DNA of 64,000 bases, taken from contig JAJTCO010000021.1 in the NCBI GenBank assembly GCA_021323265.1, forward strand, positions 1-64,000, read 5' to 3'. The DNA comes from Pseudoduganella sp. (GTDB lineage Bacteria; Pseudomonadota; Gammaproteobacteria; Burkholderiales; Burkholderiaceae_D). The notes beneath the pieces are model-generated. The model did not search any database. It worked only from the letters and a program-made list of their open reading frames with translations, and was not told the DNA's origin. The position numbers and the translations under genes are program-made. Positions 1 to 8,295 of this stretch are shown here, one piece after another (position 1 is the first letter of the stretch; each line of letters begins with the position of its first letter).

Positions 1-1347
1 CAGCTCGCGGCCCGTGCGCCAGGTCAGCATGGTGGTAAACAGCGCCGTGCCGAGCAGCAGCGGGAACCAGCCGCCGTGGAACAGCTTCAGCGCGGAGGAG
101 GAGAACAGCATGATGTCCATCACGATGAAGAAGCCGGTGGCGGCGAAGCACAGCACCAGCGGCAGGTGCCAGCGGTAGCGGATCACGAAGAAGGTGAGGA
201 TGGTGGTGGCGGACATCGTGGCCGTGACGGCGATGCCGTAGGCGCCGGCCAGGTCGTCCGAGTTCTGGAAACTGATCACGGCGATCAGCACCACGATCAG
301 CTGCAGCCAGTTCACCACGGGGATGTAGATCTGGCCCATCTCGCTTTCCGAGGTGTGCTGCACGCGCATGCGGGGCAGCATGCCCAGCGCGATGGCTTGC
401 TTGGTCATCGAGAAGGTGCCGGAGATGGTGGCCTGGGACGCAATCACGGCGGCGGCAGTGGACAGGATCACCAGCGGGTAGACACTCCAGGCGCCCAGCT
501 GGTTGTAGAACGGGTTGGCAATGGCGTCCGGGTTGCGGATCAGCAGCGCGCCCTGGCCCAGGTAGTTCAGCACCAGTGCCGGGAAGGCGACCCAGAACCA
601 GGCCAGGCGGATGGGGCGCTTGCCGAAGTGGCCCATGTCGGCGTACAGCGCTTCGGCGCCCGTGATCGCCAGCACGACGGCGCCCAGGGCGACGAAGGCG
701 ATGAAGCCGTTCTCGCGCATGAAGATGACGGCGTAGTACGGGTTGAGCGCTTCCAGGATGGCCGGGGTTTCCACGATGTTGATGACGCCCATGGTGGCCA
801 GCGCGGCGAACCAGAGGGACATGATCGGGCCGAAGAAGCGGCCAATGCCGGCCGTGCCATGGCGCTGTACGGAATACAGGGTCACCAGCACGACGATGGT
901 CAGCGGCACCACGTACTTTTCCAGCGCCGGGGCCGCCACTTCCAGGCCCTCGATGGCGCCCAGTACGGAAATGGCGGGCGTGATCACGGAGTCGCCGTAG
1001 AACATGGTGGCGCCGAAGGTGCCGATCAGCAGCAGCGGGAAGTGCCAGCCGGGGGCCGCCTTGTGCACGGAGTTCAGCGCCAGCGCCATCAGGGCCATGA
1101 CGCCGCCCTCGCCGCGGTTGTCGGCGCGCAGCACGAGGCTGACGTACTTGAGCGAGACGATGAGGGTCAGGCTCCAGAAGATCAGGGAAATGATGCCCAG
1201 CAGGTTGGCCGTGTTCAGCGCCAGGCCATGGGAGGGATCGAAGACGGTTTTGAGGGTATACAGCGGGCTGGTGCCGATGTCGCCGTAGACGATACCGATG
1301 GCCGCCAGCGTCAGTGCCGCAACGCTGCTTTTCTTATGTTCTGACAA
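1..1347 (-). CDS. kup: Kup-family low-affinity potassium transporter, 3' end outside window
   Basis: This is the N-terminal 449 codons of a K+/H+ symporter of the Kup (HAK/KUP/KT) family, an inner-membrane potassium importer. The reading frame stays open to base 1, so the C-terminus lies outside the window; full-length members are about 620 residues. The start is a TTG at 1347, giving [14 protein letters not shown] followed by the family hallmark [10 protein letters not shown] at residues 21-30 and hydrophobic helices. No ATG suits this N-terminus and the family start aligns with the TTG. The only Shine-Dalgarno-like sequence is a weak TGGGTG. It diverges from rarD across 178 bases that hold repeated GGCCAA motifs. 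Family assignment is firm; the start is probable. Confidence 0.93.
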   Translation of the reverse strand, partial: MSEHKKSSVAALTLAAIGIVYGDIGTSPLYTLKTVFDPSHGLALNTANLLGIISLIFWSLTLIVSLKYVSLVLRADNRGEGGVMALMALALNSVHKAAPGWHFPLLLIGTFGATMFYGDSVITPAISVLGAIEGLEVAAPALEKYVVPLTIVVLVTLYSVQRHGTAGIGRFFGPIMSLWFAALATMGVINIVETPAILEALNPYYAVIFMRENGFIAFVALGAVVLAITGAEALYADMGHFGKRPIRLAWFWVAFPALVLNYLGQGALLIRNPDAIANPFYNQLGAWSVYPLVILSTAAAVIASQATISGTFSMTKQAIALGMLPRMRVQHTSESEMGQIYIPVVNWLQLIVVLIAVISFQNSDDLAGAYGIAVTATMSATTILTFFVIRYRWHLPLVLCFAATGFFIVMDIMLFSSSALKLFHGGWFPLLLGTALFTTMLTWRTGREL

Positions 1348-1384
1348 AATTTCACCCAAAAGTGTTTTGGTGCATCGCACAATA

Positions 1385-1469
1385 GGCCAAGCTTTGGCCA
1401 AATGCAAGTTTTTCGATGGCCAATGCAAAAGCCGTGAATGTGCTATTGCCCGCACAGCGCATGGGCCAA
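1385..1469. repeat. Cluster of four GGCCAA motifs between kup and rarD
   Basis: GGCCAA occurs at 1385-1390, 1396-1401, 1418-1423 and 1464-1469. The first two sit on an inverted repeat, GGCCAA-GCT-TTGGCC, and TTTGGCCAAA at 1393-1402 is a perfect 10-bp palindrome. They lie directly upstream of kup and 60-140 bases upstream of rarD. This could be an operator region; the bound regulator is unknown. Confidence 0.4.
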
Positions 1470-1525
1470 ACGCCAATTTACTGCCTGTGCAATACGCATG
1501 GCGCGCCTTTTGCTGAGGTGCGCGC

Positions 1526-2404
1526 ATGAAGACCGGCATGCTGTACGCCGCCGGGGCATTCCTGTCCTGGGGCTTGTTCCCCCTGTACTTCCACGCAATC
1601 AAGGATGTGCCCGCCTCGGAAATCCTGGCACACCGCATGGCGTGGTCGCTCGTGTTCCTGATGCTGGTCCTGCTGGTGCGGCGCCAGTGGAAATGGTTGC
1701 CGCAAGTGCTGCGCCAGCCCAAGGTGGTGGTCAGCTTCGTGGCCAGCGCCTTCCTGCTGAGCGCGAACTGGTTCGTCTATATCTGGGCCGTCAATAACGG
1801 CCATGTGGTCGATGCCAGCCTGGGTTACTTCATCAATCCCCTGGTCAACGTCCTGCTGGGCATGCTGGTGCTGAAGGAGAAACTGCGGCGCGGGCAGTGG
1901 CTCGCGATCGGCGTGGCGGCGGCCGGCGTGGCCTGGCTCACCTGGCAAGGGGGCCAGGTGCCGTATATCGCACTGGTGCTGGCGCTCAGCTTTGGCGCCT
2001 ACGGCCTGTTGCGCAAGACGGCCGCCCTGGCGGCGCTGGAAGGGCTGTCGTTTGAAACCCTGATGCTGTTTCCGCTGGCGGTGGCCTATCTCGGCTGGCT
2101 GGCGTTCCAGGGCCAGAGCGTGTTCCTGAATACCGACGCGGACAGCACGCGCTGGCTGCTGGTGGCCGCCGGCCCGACCACGGCCATCCCGCTCCTGTTG
2201 TTTGCCGCCGGCGCGCGGCGCATTCCCATGTCGGTGCTGGGCATGCTGCAGTACATGTCGCCCTCGCTGCAGATGCTGCTTGGAGTATGGGTCTTCCACG
2301 AAGCGTTCTCCTCGACGCGGCTGCTGGGCTTCCTGTTCATCTGGGGTGCGCTGGCAATCTACATGGCCGAAGGCTGGCTGGTCAGCCGCAAAGTGGCCGC
2401 GTAG
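1526..2404 (+). CDS. rarD: RarD-type EamA family permease
   Basis: A 292-residue inner-membrane protein of the drug/metabolite transporter superfamily. The N-terminus ([20 protein letters not shown], then [21 protein letters not shown]) is the conserved RarD beginning, and the protein has two EamA repeats making about ten transmembrane segments. Length matches the family (about 290-300). RarD proteins were named for chloramphenicol sensitivity, but their natural substrate is not established, so only a permease role is safe. The ATG start follows a GAGGTG-like ribosome site. It stands alone, divergent from kup. Confidence 0.93.
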   Translation: MKTGMLYAAGAFLSWGLFPLYFHAIKDVPASEILAHRMAWSLVFLMLVLLVRRQWKWLPQVLRQPKVVVSFVASAFLLSANWFVYIWAVNNGHVVDASLGYFINPLVNVLLGMLVLKEKLRRGQWLAIGVAAAGVAWLTWQGGQVPYIALVLALSFGAYGLLRKTAALAALEGLSFETLMLFPLAVAYLGWLAFQGQSVFLNTDADSTRWLLVAAGPTTAIPLLLFAAGARRIPMSVLGMLQYMSPSLQMLLGVWVFHEAFSSTRLLGFLFIWGALAIYMAEGWLVSRKVAA

Positions 2405-2500
2405 TGTCGGAAAACTTTACACACTTGCTAAAGTGAAAACGTTAATTTCCCGCAATAAATTAATTTTCCTCATTAGAATCAAGGACCTGGCGCAGCCCCA

Positions 2501-2529
2501 TTGACTTCAGGCATGATACTTGCTTATTA
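2501..2529 (+). promoter_or_regulatory. Putative sigma-70 promoter of the PEP-CTERM-like gene
   Basis: TTGACT at 2501-2506 and TTATTA at 2524-2529 are separated by 17 bases, followed by the AGGAG ribosome site and the ATG at 2556. The -35 is good and the -10 is weak. The surrounding 2410-2555 gap is AT-rich for this genome. Confidence 0.45.
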
Positions 2530-2555
2530 GCTAGCTTCATTGCAGGAGATAAATA

Positions 2556-3347
2556 ATGGTTAGCAGCAAGATTCTGGCAGGTATCGCAGTCCTGGCGTGT
2601 GCAACAAGTGCGCACGCTGCCCCCATCCCACTCAACTCGGCCTTTTCTGCTGGCGGCCATCTCGTTGCCAACACGGGGAAGAGCTTTGACCTCGACGTCA
2701 ACAGCCTGCTGTCCAGCAGCAACCTGACCAGCGGCGGCATCATGTCCGGTCAGCTGACCGTCTTTGCCAACTCGGCAAGCGCGGCAGCCTTCGTCGGCAA
2801 TACGTACGACAGTTACAGCCGCTACAGCTACAGCTACCATTACAATTCCGCCGCGTGCAACCATGGGAACTGCATGGTGACCGACGAGTACTGGACCCGC
2901 AAGGTCTCCAAGACTTTCAAGGACCAGGTGGCCGACACCTTGTGGGCCAAAGTGGGCGACACGGCGGGCAGCGACCAGGCTGAGCTGAATATCAGCAGCA
3001 CCGCGTATGGCGACTACACGTATGACGGCCGCTCCGGCAGCGACCGCTGGGGCTGGGACTACTATTACAGCCGAACCAATACCCGCACCGAGGCGTACAG
3101 CGGCGCCCTGAGCGTGACCCTGGACCTGGACAGCAAGGCGCTGACCGACATCACCAAGGACGGTATCCTCGGCGTCAACATCTGGAATACGCTGGGCCAG
3201 TTCGACATCACCGGTTTCCAGCTGAGCCTGCTGGCCCAGGAATTGCCGGCGCCGGCAGCCGAACAAGTTCCCGTCCCGACCAGCCTGCTGCTCACCGGCC
3301 TGGGCCTGGTGGCACTGGGCACCGTGCGGCGCCGCCGCAAAGACTGA
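2556..3347 (+). CDS. Exported protein with PEP-CTERM-like sorting tail
   Basis: A 263-residue secreted protein that I do not recognise apart from its ends. Residues 1-21 are a signal peptide (cleavage after SAHA). The C-terminus is a PEP-CTERM-type sorting signal: a proline motif read as VPVPTS instead of the usual VPEP, a hydrophobic LLLTGLGLVALG helix, and an RRRRKD basic end. The middle is Ser/Tyr/Gly-rich with YSRYSYSYHY-type stretches and no catalytic motif. In this family of systems such tails are cleaved by an exosortase and the protein goes to the surface or extracellular matrix. No exosortase gene is in the window. AGGAGA precedes the ATG, and a strong terminator follows. Confidence 0.8.
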   Translation: MVSSKILAGIAVLACATSAHAAPIPLNSAFSAGGHLVANTGKSFDLDVNSLLSSSNLTSGGIMSGQLTVFANSASAAAFVGNTYDSYSRYSYSYHYNSAACNHGNCMVTDEYWTRKVSKTFKDQVADTLWAKVGDTAGSDQAELNISSTAYGDYTYDGRSGSDRWGWDYYYSRTNTRTEAYSGALSVTLDLDSKALTDITKDGILGVNIWNTLGQFDITGFQLSLLAQELPAPAAEQVPVPTSLLLTGLGLVALGTVRRRRKD

Positions 3348-3367
3348 GCGACTGGCGCAAGCGCATG

Positions 3368-3395
3368 AAAACCCGGCAACTGCCGGGTTTTTTTT
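3368..3395 (+). terminator. Rho-independent terminator
   Basis: An 8-bp stem ACCCGGCA/TGCCGGGT (3371-3378 with 3381-3388) is followed by a run of eight T. It ends the PEP-CTERM-like gene and separates it from ettA. Confidence 0.85.
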
Positions 3396-3486
3396 ATCGC
3401 ACCGCGCAATGCGCTAAACTACGGCCTTTACGGCAGTGCGAACGCTGGCTGCCGCCCTCTCCAACGAATCGACAAGAACACATACC

Positions 3487-5154
3487 GTGGCCAATTACGT
3501 TTATACAATGAACCGCGTGGGTAAGATCGTCCCACCAAAACGCCAGATCCTGAAAGATATTTCGCTGTCCTTCTTCCCGGGCGCAAAGATCGGCGTGTTG
3601 GGCCTGAACGGCTCCGGCAAGTCCACCCTGCTGAAAATCATGGCAGGCATCGACACCGACATCCAGGGCGAAGCGCGCCCGATGCCGGGTCTGAACATCG
3701 GCTACCTGCCGCAGGAACCGCAGCTCGATCCGGAAAAGACCGTGCGCGAGGAAGTCGAATCGGGCCTGGGCGAAGCGTTCAGCGCGCAATCGCTGCTGGA
3801 AGCCGTGTACGCCGCCTACGCCGAGCCGGATGCGGACTTCGACGCGCTGGCCAAGGAGCAGGAGCGCCTGGAATCGATCATCGCCGCTGCCGACGGCGGC
3901 AACCTGAACCTGCAGCTGGAAATGGCCGCCGACGCGCTGCGCCTGCCGCCGTGGGAGCAGAAGATCGGCGTGCTGTCCGGCGGTGAAAAGCGCCGCGTGG
4001 CACTGTGCAAGCTGCTGCTGTCCAAGCCGGACATGCTGCTGCTGGACGAACCGACCAACCACCTGGATGCCGAATCCGTCGAATGGCTGGAGCAGTTCCT
4101 GGTGCGCTTCCCGGGCACCGTGGTCGGCATCACCCACGACCGCTACTTCCTGGACAACGCTGCCGAATGGATCCTGGAACTGGACCGCGGCCATGGCATC
4201 CCGTGGAAGGGCAACTACTCGTCCTGGCTGGACCAGAAGCAGGACCGCCTGAAGCAGGAAGAAGCCACCGAGTCGGCGCGCCAGAAAGCGCTGCAGAAGG
4301 AATTGGAATGGTCGCGCCAGAATCCGAAGGCACGCCAGGCCAAGTCCAAGGCCCGTATGGCGCGCTTCAATGAACTGAGCGAATACGAATACCAGAAGCG
4401 CAACGAGACCCAGGAAATCTTCATTCCGGTGGCCGAACGCCTGGGCAACGATGTCATCGAGTTCAAGAACGTCAGCAAGTCCTTCGGCGACCGTCTGCTG
4501 ATCGACAACCTGTCCTTTATCGTCCCGCCGGGCGCCATCGTCGGCATCATCGGCCCGAACGGCGCCGGTAAGTCGACCCTGTTCAAGATGATCGCCGGCA
4601 TCGAGCAACCGGACAGCGGCGAAGTGGTGATCGGCAAGACCGCCAAGATTTCCCTGGTGGACCAGAGCCGCGACAAGCTGGACAACGACAAGACCGTGTT
4701 CGAGGCAGTGTCCGGCGGTGCCGACATCCTGAGCGTGGGCCGCTTCGAGATGCCATCGCGCGCCTACGTGGGCCGCTTCAACTTCAAGGGCTCGGACCAG
4801 CAGAAAATCGTCGGCAACCTGTCGGGTGGCGAACGCGGCCGCCTGCACCTGGCCAAGACCCTGCTGATGGGCGGCAACGTCCTGCTGCTGGACGAACCGT
4901 CCAACGACCTGGACGTGGAAACCCTGCGTGCGCTGGAAGACGCGCTGCTGGAATTCGCCGGTTCCGTGATGGTGATCTCGCACGACCGCTGGTTCCTGGA
5001 CCGTATCGCCACCCATATCCTGGCCTTCGAAGGCGATTCCCAGGTGACCTTCTTTGCCGGTAACTACCAGGAGTACGAAGCGGACAAGAAGAAGCGCCTC
5101 GGCGAAGAAGGCGCCAAGCCGAAGCGTATCCGCTACAAGCCGCTGCACGGCTAA
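3487..5154 (+). CDS. ettA: Energy-dependent translational throttle protein EttA (ABC-F)
   Basis: A soluble ABC-F ATPase of 555 residues, the same length as E. coli EttA, which binds the ribosomal E site and gates the first peptide bond according to ATP/ADP level. Two ABC domains are visible: Walker A GLNGSGKST (about residue 39) and GPNGAGKST (about 356), signatures LSGGEKRR (about 163) and LSGGERGR (about 443), and DEPTNHLD/DEPSNDLD Walker B segments, with the arm insert and inter-domain linker between. The GTG at 3487 is chosen because it gives the family N-terminus MANYVYTMNRVGKIVPPK; an upstream in-frame start at 3436 would add an unconserved extension. A TAAACT -10-like element lies at 3415-3420. 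Confidence 0.96.
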   Translation: MANYVYTMNRVGKIVPPKRQILKDISLSFFPGAKIGVLGLNGSGKSTLLKIMAGIDTDIQGEARPMPGLNIGYLPQEPQLDPEKTVREEVESGLGEAFSAQSLLEAVYAAYAEPDADFDALAKEQERLESIIAAADGGNLNLQLEMAADALRLPPWEQKIGVLSGGEKRRVALCKLLLSKPDMLLLDEPTNHLDAESVEWLEQFLVRFPGTVVGITHDRYFLDNAAEWILELDRGHGIPWKGNYSSWLDQKQDRLKQEEATESARQKALQKELEWSRQNPKARQAKSKARMARFNELSEYEYQKRNETQEIFIPVAERLGNDVIEFKNVSKSFGDRLLIDNLSFIVPPGAIVGIIGPNGAGKSTLFKMIAGIEQPDSGEVVIGKTAKISLVDQSRDKLDNDKTVFEAVSGGADILSVGRFEMPSRAYVGRFNFKGSDQQKIVGNLSGGERGRLHLAKTLLMGGNVLLLDEPSNDLDVETLRALEDALLEFAGSVMVISHDRWFLDRIATHILAFEGDSQVTFFAGNYQEYEADKKKRLGEEGAKPKRIRYKPLHG

Positions 5155-5160
5155 CAAGCC

Positions 5161-5634
5161 ATGCGCAAGCAATTCCTCTGTGGACTGCTTCTGGCCAGTG
5201 CCGGCGCGCTGGCCCAGGAGGCGCCGCTCGACAAGCTATCCTGGCTGGCGGGTTGCTGGGCGCACACTGGCGCCGAAGCCGGATCGATGGAAATGTGGAC
5301 CCTGCCGGCCGGCGGCACCATGCTGGGCGTGGCTCGCACGGTCAAGCAGGGCAAGACCGTGGAATGGGAGCACACCATGATCCGCGAAACCGCGCCCGGC
5401 ACCTGGGCCTACGTGGCCAAGCCGAGCCGGCAGCCGGAAGCGGCGTTCCCGATCAAGGCGATCGGCGATGGCGAGGTGGTGTTTGAAAACCCGCAGCATG
5501 ACTTCCCGCAACGGATCATTTACCAGCGTGAAGGTGCGGATGGGCTGAAGGCCCGGGTTGAGGGGGTGTCGAAAGGCAAGCAGAAAGCCTTCGACTACCC
5601 GATGCAGCGGACGCAATGTCCGTCTGGAAGGTGA
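5161..5634 (+). CDS. Exported DUF6265 family protein
   Basis: A 157-residue protein with a signal peptide of about 18 residues (MRKQFLCGLLLASAGALA). The mature part opens with LSWLAGCWAHTG and contains EMWTLPAGGTMLGVART, the typical start of DUF6265 proteins, which resemble small lipocalin-like barrels. The function of the family is not known. It begins six bases after ettA and may be co-transcribed with it, although the two have no obvious link. The C-terminus (QRTQCPSGR) is near the usual family end. Confidence 0.8.
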   Translation: MRKQFLCGLLLASAGALAQEAPLDKLSWLAGCWAHTGAEAGSMEMWTLPAGGTMLGVARTVKQGKTVEWEHTMIRETAPGTWAYVAKPSRQPEAAFPIKAIGDGEVVFENPQHDFPQRIIYQREGADGLKARVEGVSKGKQKAFDYPMQRTQCPSGR

Positions 5635-5702
5635 GGCGGGCACAAGGACTTTAGCAGCGCGGAGCTGCGGCAGTCGCGCCCGACCTCGATCGGTACTGAG
5701 CG

Positions 5703-5729
5703 GGGGGAGACAGGCAAGCTGCCTCCCCC
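5703..5729. terminator. Possible hairpin between convergent genes
   Basis: GGGGGAG at 5703-5709 pairs with CTCCCCC at 5723-5729 around a 13-base loop. The T-tract after it is poor on both strands, so it may be only a transcript-end hairpin shared by the convergent DUF6265 and OmpA-like genes. Confidence 0.35.
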
Positions 5730-5734
5730 TCGCT

Positions 5735-6319
5735 TTAGAAGCTGGCCTTGACGCCCAGGTTCAGCGCGCCTTTGCGGCGGCCCTGCTCGTTGTCGTTCTT
5801 ACCGTAGTGTTCATATTCCAGCACGCCCGACAGCTTCTCGGTGAAGGCATATTCGGCGCCCACCGCTGCGTACAGGGCGTTACGGCTGCTGTCGCCGTTG
5901 TAGGCAACTGCCAGGCCCGACGCGTTCACGTCATTCTTGTTGTGGGCCAGGCCCAGCTTGCCGGTCACGGCCAGTTGCTGGCTGACCGGGAAGCTGCCTT
6001 TACCCGCCAGGTAGAAGGACTTGGCGTCGCTTTCAATGCGGCCGCTGTTGGCGCCCACGGTGTAGCCGTAGCTGGACTTGCCGAAATCGGTGTAGCCGGC
6101 TTCCACACCCCAGGTCTTGTCGAGCTGCACGCCGCCAAAGATCTTGCCACCCCATTCGTTGCTCTTGCGGTCGCCATTGCTGGTGTCGTTCGCGGCATTG
6201 TACTTGTGCTCGCTCGATACCACGCCGACGCCGACGTAGGGTTTCAGTTCCTGGGCCTGGACGGACGCCGCGCCAAGGGCAACGGCGGAAGTGATGAGTG
6301 CGAGGGCAATTTTTTTCAT
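5735..6319 (-). CDS. OmpA-like eight-stranded outer membrane beta-barrel protein
   Basis: A 194-residue outer membrane protein. It has a signal peptide with cleavage after ASVQA (residue 22), then ELKPYVGVGV and alternating amphipathic strands, ending in the beta-barrel terminal phenylalanine (GVKASF). There is no OmpA peptidoglycan-binding domain, so it resembles the isolated OmpA/OmpX-type barrel. Its role is unknown: adhesion or a small channel are options. The 195-base upstream region contains GTAA half-sites at about 10-base spacing (6432-6455) that resemble the envelope-stress boxes near 53143. Confidence 0.85.
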   Translation of the reverse strand: MKKIALALITSAVALGAASVQAQELKPYVGVGVVSSEHKYNAANDTSNGDRKSNEWGGKIFGGVQLDKTWGVEAGYTDFGKSSYGYTVGANSGRIESDAKSFYLAGKGSFPVSQQLAVTGKLGLAHNKNDVNASGLAVAYNGDSSRNALYAAVGAEYAFTEKLSGVLEYEHYGKNDNEQGRRKGALNLGVKASF

Positions 6320-6431
6320 GTTCGTGATCTTTCAGCAAAGTTGAGGTAACTGCTTGGGATCGCGCTTCGTCTCTGGAAGTGCGATGGGATGCACGATAGC
6401 ACTGACAAAAGTTCAATAGGGAGACGAACTG

Positions 6432-6455
6432 GTAAGAATTGTATGAGTTTGTAAG
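6432..6455 (+). promoter_or_regulatory. Weak tandem GTAAG/GTATG half-sites upstream of the OmpA-like gene
   Basis: GTAAG (6432-6436), GTATG (6441-6445) and GTAAG (6451-6455) recur with roughly one helical turn spacing, 113-136 bases upstream of the barrel gene start. The match to the GTAAA-N5-GTAAA consensus is partial, so this is only a candidate response-regulator site. Confidence 0.25.
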
Positions 6456-6514
6456 TGACCTTGAATTACCTCTATTCACCCCAAGATGGCCGAACTTGGC
6501 CTCAGATGAGCAAA

Positions 6515-7120
6515 TCAGATGAGGCGAAAGGTGAGGTTGAGGCGGGCGCCGCGCGGGCTGCGCTCCTTGTTGATGCCGTGCCGCCAGCAATGCTGCAGTT
6601 TCCCGGCCATCAGCAGCAGGCTGCCATCCGTTAAGTCCATTTTGACGGTTTTTGCCAGCTTCTTATGCTTCAGGATGAAGGTGCGGGTGGCGCCGAAGCT
6701 GACCGAGGCAATGGCGGGTTCGGGACCCAGCTCGGGTTCGTCGTCGCTGTGAAAACCCATGCTGTCCTGCTCGTTGCGGTAGTAATTGAGCAGCACGCTG
6801 TTGAAGCGCCGTCCACTGGCGGCTTCCACCGCTTGCTTGATGGCCAGTTGCAAGGGCGTAAACGGCAGCGGGTCGAAGGTGCGGCCGGAATAGGTATAGC
6901 GCGCCTCGCCATACCAGGCGCTCAGGCGCGGCTGCGCCACTTCGCGCCCGAACAGGAAGATCGTCTCCGCCTTCCACGCCGTTTCCGCCAGCAGGCGCTG
7001 CAGCACGACCTCATTGGCAAAGGGCAGCGGCAGCTGCTGCATGAAATACAGTTCGCCATCGTCGATGGGGATGGGCAGCAGTTCGGATTCGGCGGCAAAC
7101 AAGTCCATAGGCGTTATCAT
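6515..7120 (-). CDS. AlkB-family 2-oxoglutarate/Fe(II)-dependent dioxygenase
   Basis: A cytosolic oxidative dealkylase that would repair alkylated DNA or RNA bases using Fe(II), O2 and 2-oxoglutarate. Visible motifs are NSVLLNYYRNEQDSMGFHSDDE (iron ligands His and Asp), LQHCWRHGI (distal His ligand) and RGARLNLTFR (2-oxoglutarate-binding arginines). About 201 residues from the ATG at 7120; a second ATG at 7108 would give 197. No ribosome site precedes either. It is divergent from the next gene with its start codon inside a shared 12-bp palindrome. The architecture resembles the ALKBH2/3-like bacterial group rather than the Ada-operon AlkB. Confidence 0.92.
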   Translation of the reverse strand: MITPMDLFAAESELLPIPIDDGELYFMQQLPLPFANEVVLQRLLAETAWKAETIFLFGREVAQPRLSAWYGEARYTYSGRTFDPLPFTPLQLAIKQAVEAASGRRFNSVLLNYYRNEQDSMGFHSDDEPELGPEPAIASVSFGATRTFILKHKKLAKTVKMDLTDGSLLLMAGKLQHCWRHGINKERSPRGARLNLTFRLI

Positions 7121-7129
7121 ACATGTATG
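7118..7129. promoter_or_regulatory. Perfect palindrome formed by two divergent start codons
   Basis: CATACATGTATG is a perfect 12-bp palindrome. Its outer triplets are the ATG of the AlkB gene (reverse strand, 7120-7118) and the ATG of the molybdopterin-type gene (forward strand, 7127-7129). TATCAT at 7115-7120 (forward) and TATGAT at 7121-7116 (reverse) are -10-like and are placed for transcription to begin at or near the start codons at 7127 and 7108. Confidence 0.45.
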
Positions 7130-7717
7130 AAGAAACGACAATTCCTCGGCGCCGTGGCAGCGGCCGGCGCCCTCCCCTCGTTGGCTGCCGCTGCCGTCAA
7201 ACCCGGCAAGGCCGGCGAACGCGGGCCGACCTTGCTGACGGTGACTGGCGCCATCGCGAAACCGAACCGGGGCAGCTTTGACCGCGTGGCCGACCAGATG
7301 ATGCACCGCCAGCGCCTGAGCTTTGAAAAAGCCTACACCTTCGATTTCGCCGCCCTGGCCGCCCTGCCGGCGGTGACCATCAAGCCGACGCTGGAATACG
7401 ATGGCCGGACGCATACGCTATCCGGTCCGCTCTTGCTCGATGTGCTGAAAACGGCGGGCGCGCAGGCCCACGACAGTGCCAACCTGGTGCTGCGGGCGGT
7501 GGACGGTTATGCCGTGGCGGTGACGCTGGCGCGCGCCAAGGCGCAGCGCTTCATCGTGGCCACGCACCTGGACGGCGCGCCGATGGCGCTGGGCGGGCTG
7601 GGCCCGCTATGGGCGATCTACGATGCGGACCGCGTGCCGGAAATGGCAAGCCGGCCCGTGGGCGAGCGCTTCAGCACCTGCCCCTGGGCCCTGTATCACA
7701 TCGACGTTCAGGCGTAA
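7127..7717 (+). CDS. Exported molybdopterin-dependent oxidoreductase-like protein
   Basis: A 196-residue protein with a signal peptide (MKKRQFLGAVAAAGALPSLA). The body resembles the small molybdopterin-binding oxidoreductase family (sulfite-oxidase-like fold, COG3915 type): LTVTGAIAKPNRG at the start, the RVPEMASRPVGERF segment, and the tryptophan-rich end STCPWALYHIDV. The family is usually described as lacking a clear substrate, and I cannot point to a cofactor cysteine with certainty. No Shine-Dalgarno sequence precedes the ATG, which is only 6-18 bases from the divergent AlkB start. Its stop overlaps the end of the convergent neighbour by 10 bases. Confidence 0.75.
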   Translation: MKKRQFLGAVAAAGALPSLAAAAVKPGKAGERGPTLLTVTGAIAKPNRGSFDRVADQMMHRQRLSFEKAYTFDFAALAALPAVTIKPTLEYDGRTHTLSGPLLLDVLKTAGAQAHDSANLVLRAVDGYAVAVTLARAKAQRFIVATHLDGAPMALGGLGPLWAIYDADRVPEMASRPVGERFSTCPWALYHIDVQA

Positions 7718-8070
7718 GCTTCGGCCAGCGACATCACGCGCGGGGTGATGGCCACGCCGATATCGCCGAAGATCTTGTTGATGATGGCCATATTGGCTTC
7801 GGCTTCGTCGGCCTTCCAGCCGTTGAACAGGTCGGTGCCATCCTTCTGGAAGTGCAGGTCCAGCACTTTGCCGCGGTCCTTGTGGGTGTAGCCGGAGCTG
7901 TGCACCTGCTTGAAGCCGCCGGCTGCCAGCGCTTCCAGCACGGCCGTTGGTGGATTGTCCGGGTCGGTTGCCAGGTAGACGCCGAACGTCTTGCCAGGCG
8001 GTTTGGCGGCAATATCAACTTCGTAGATGCCAGGCGCCTTGGTGACAGACGTGGATTTTAAAAATAACAT
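7708..8070 (-). CDS. Conserved hypothetical protein, 120 aa
   Basis: I do not recognise this protein. It is 120 residues, soluble, with no signal peptide, and reads as a compact alpha/beta protein (GVYLATDPDNPPTAVLEAL, then KVLDLHFQKDG). Codon use is like its neighbours, which supports a real gene, and 225 bases of upstream space give room for its promoter. It converges on the molybdopterin-type gene with a 10-base overlap. No function is proposed. Confidence 0.65.
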   Translation of the reverse strand: MLFLKSTSVTKAPGIYEVDIAAKPPGKTFGVYLATDPDNPPTAVLEALAAGGFKQVHSSGYTHKDRGKVLDLHFQKDGTDLFNGWKADEAEANMAIINKIFGDIGVAITPRVMSLAEAYA

Positions 8071-8248
8071 AGCGTTCCCCTAGAACTGTGTGTGGCTTTT
8101 CCCAAGTGAGCTAGCTTATTGCTAACGGCCAATTTTGTCACCCGTCGGCGGCCTGTTTTTGCTCCATCACAACAATATATCCAGTAAAAGCCATTACCTG
8201 CTCTTCAACTATACTTTTGCACAGGCGATTTGCAAGGGTGCCGACAAT

Positions 8249-8262
8249 TAGTTAGGAGTCCT
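8249..8262. promoter_or_regulatory. Operator-like repeat, copy 1 (upstream of marR)
   Basis: The 14-mer TAGTTAGGAGTCCT occurs here and again at 8944-8957. Its core AGGA-G-TCCT is symmetric. Its last base is the first base of the -35 element of the marR promoter, so a bound repressor would block RNA polymerase. Confidence 0.65.
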
Positions 8263-8289
8263 TGACATATCGTCACCGACCGCTATACT
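8262..8289 (+). promoter_or_regulatory. Strong sigma-70 promoter of marR, likely leaderless
   Basis: TTGACA (8262-8267), a 16-base spacer and TATACT (8284-8289). The ATG at 8296 begins exactly seven bases after the -10 element, the usual distance to the transcription start, and no ribosome site fits between. The messenger is therefore predicted to start on the initiation codon. Confidence 0.7.
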
Positions 8290-8295
8290 TGGCAC

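Noticed and set aside
76..1344. A 422-codon open frame on the forward strand across kup
   Set aside because: Composition is Gly/His/Gln-rich nonsense, and the reverse strand reads as Kup with strong conservation.
3394..5172. A 592-codon open frame on the reverse strand across ettA
   Set aside because: It is a shadow of a conserved gene in a GC-rich genome: low complexity His/Gln/Val/Ala composition and no family motif. The same reasoning removes other long antisense frames, for example 16787-18652 (-) and 31026-33548 (+).
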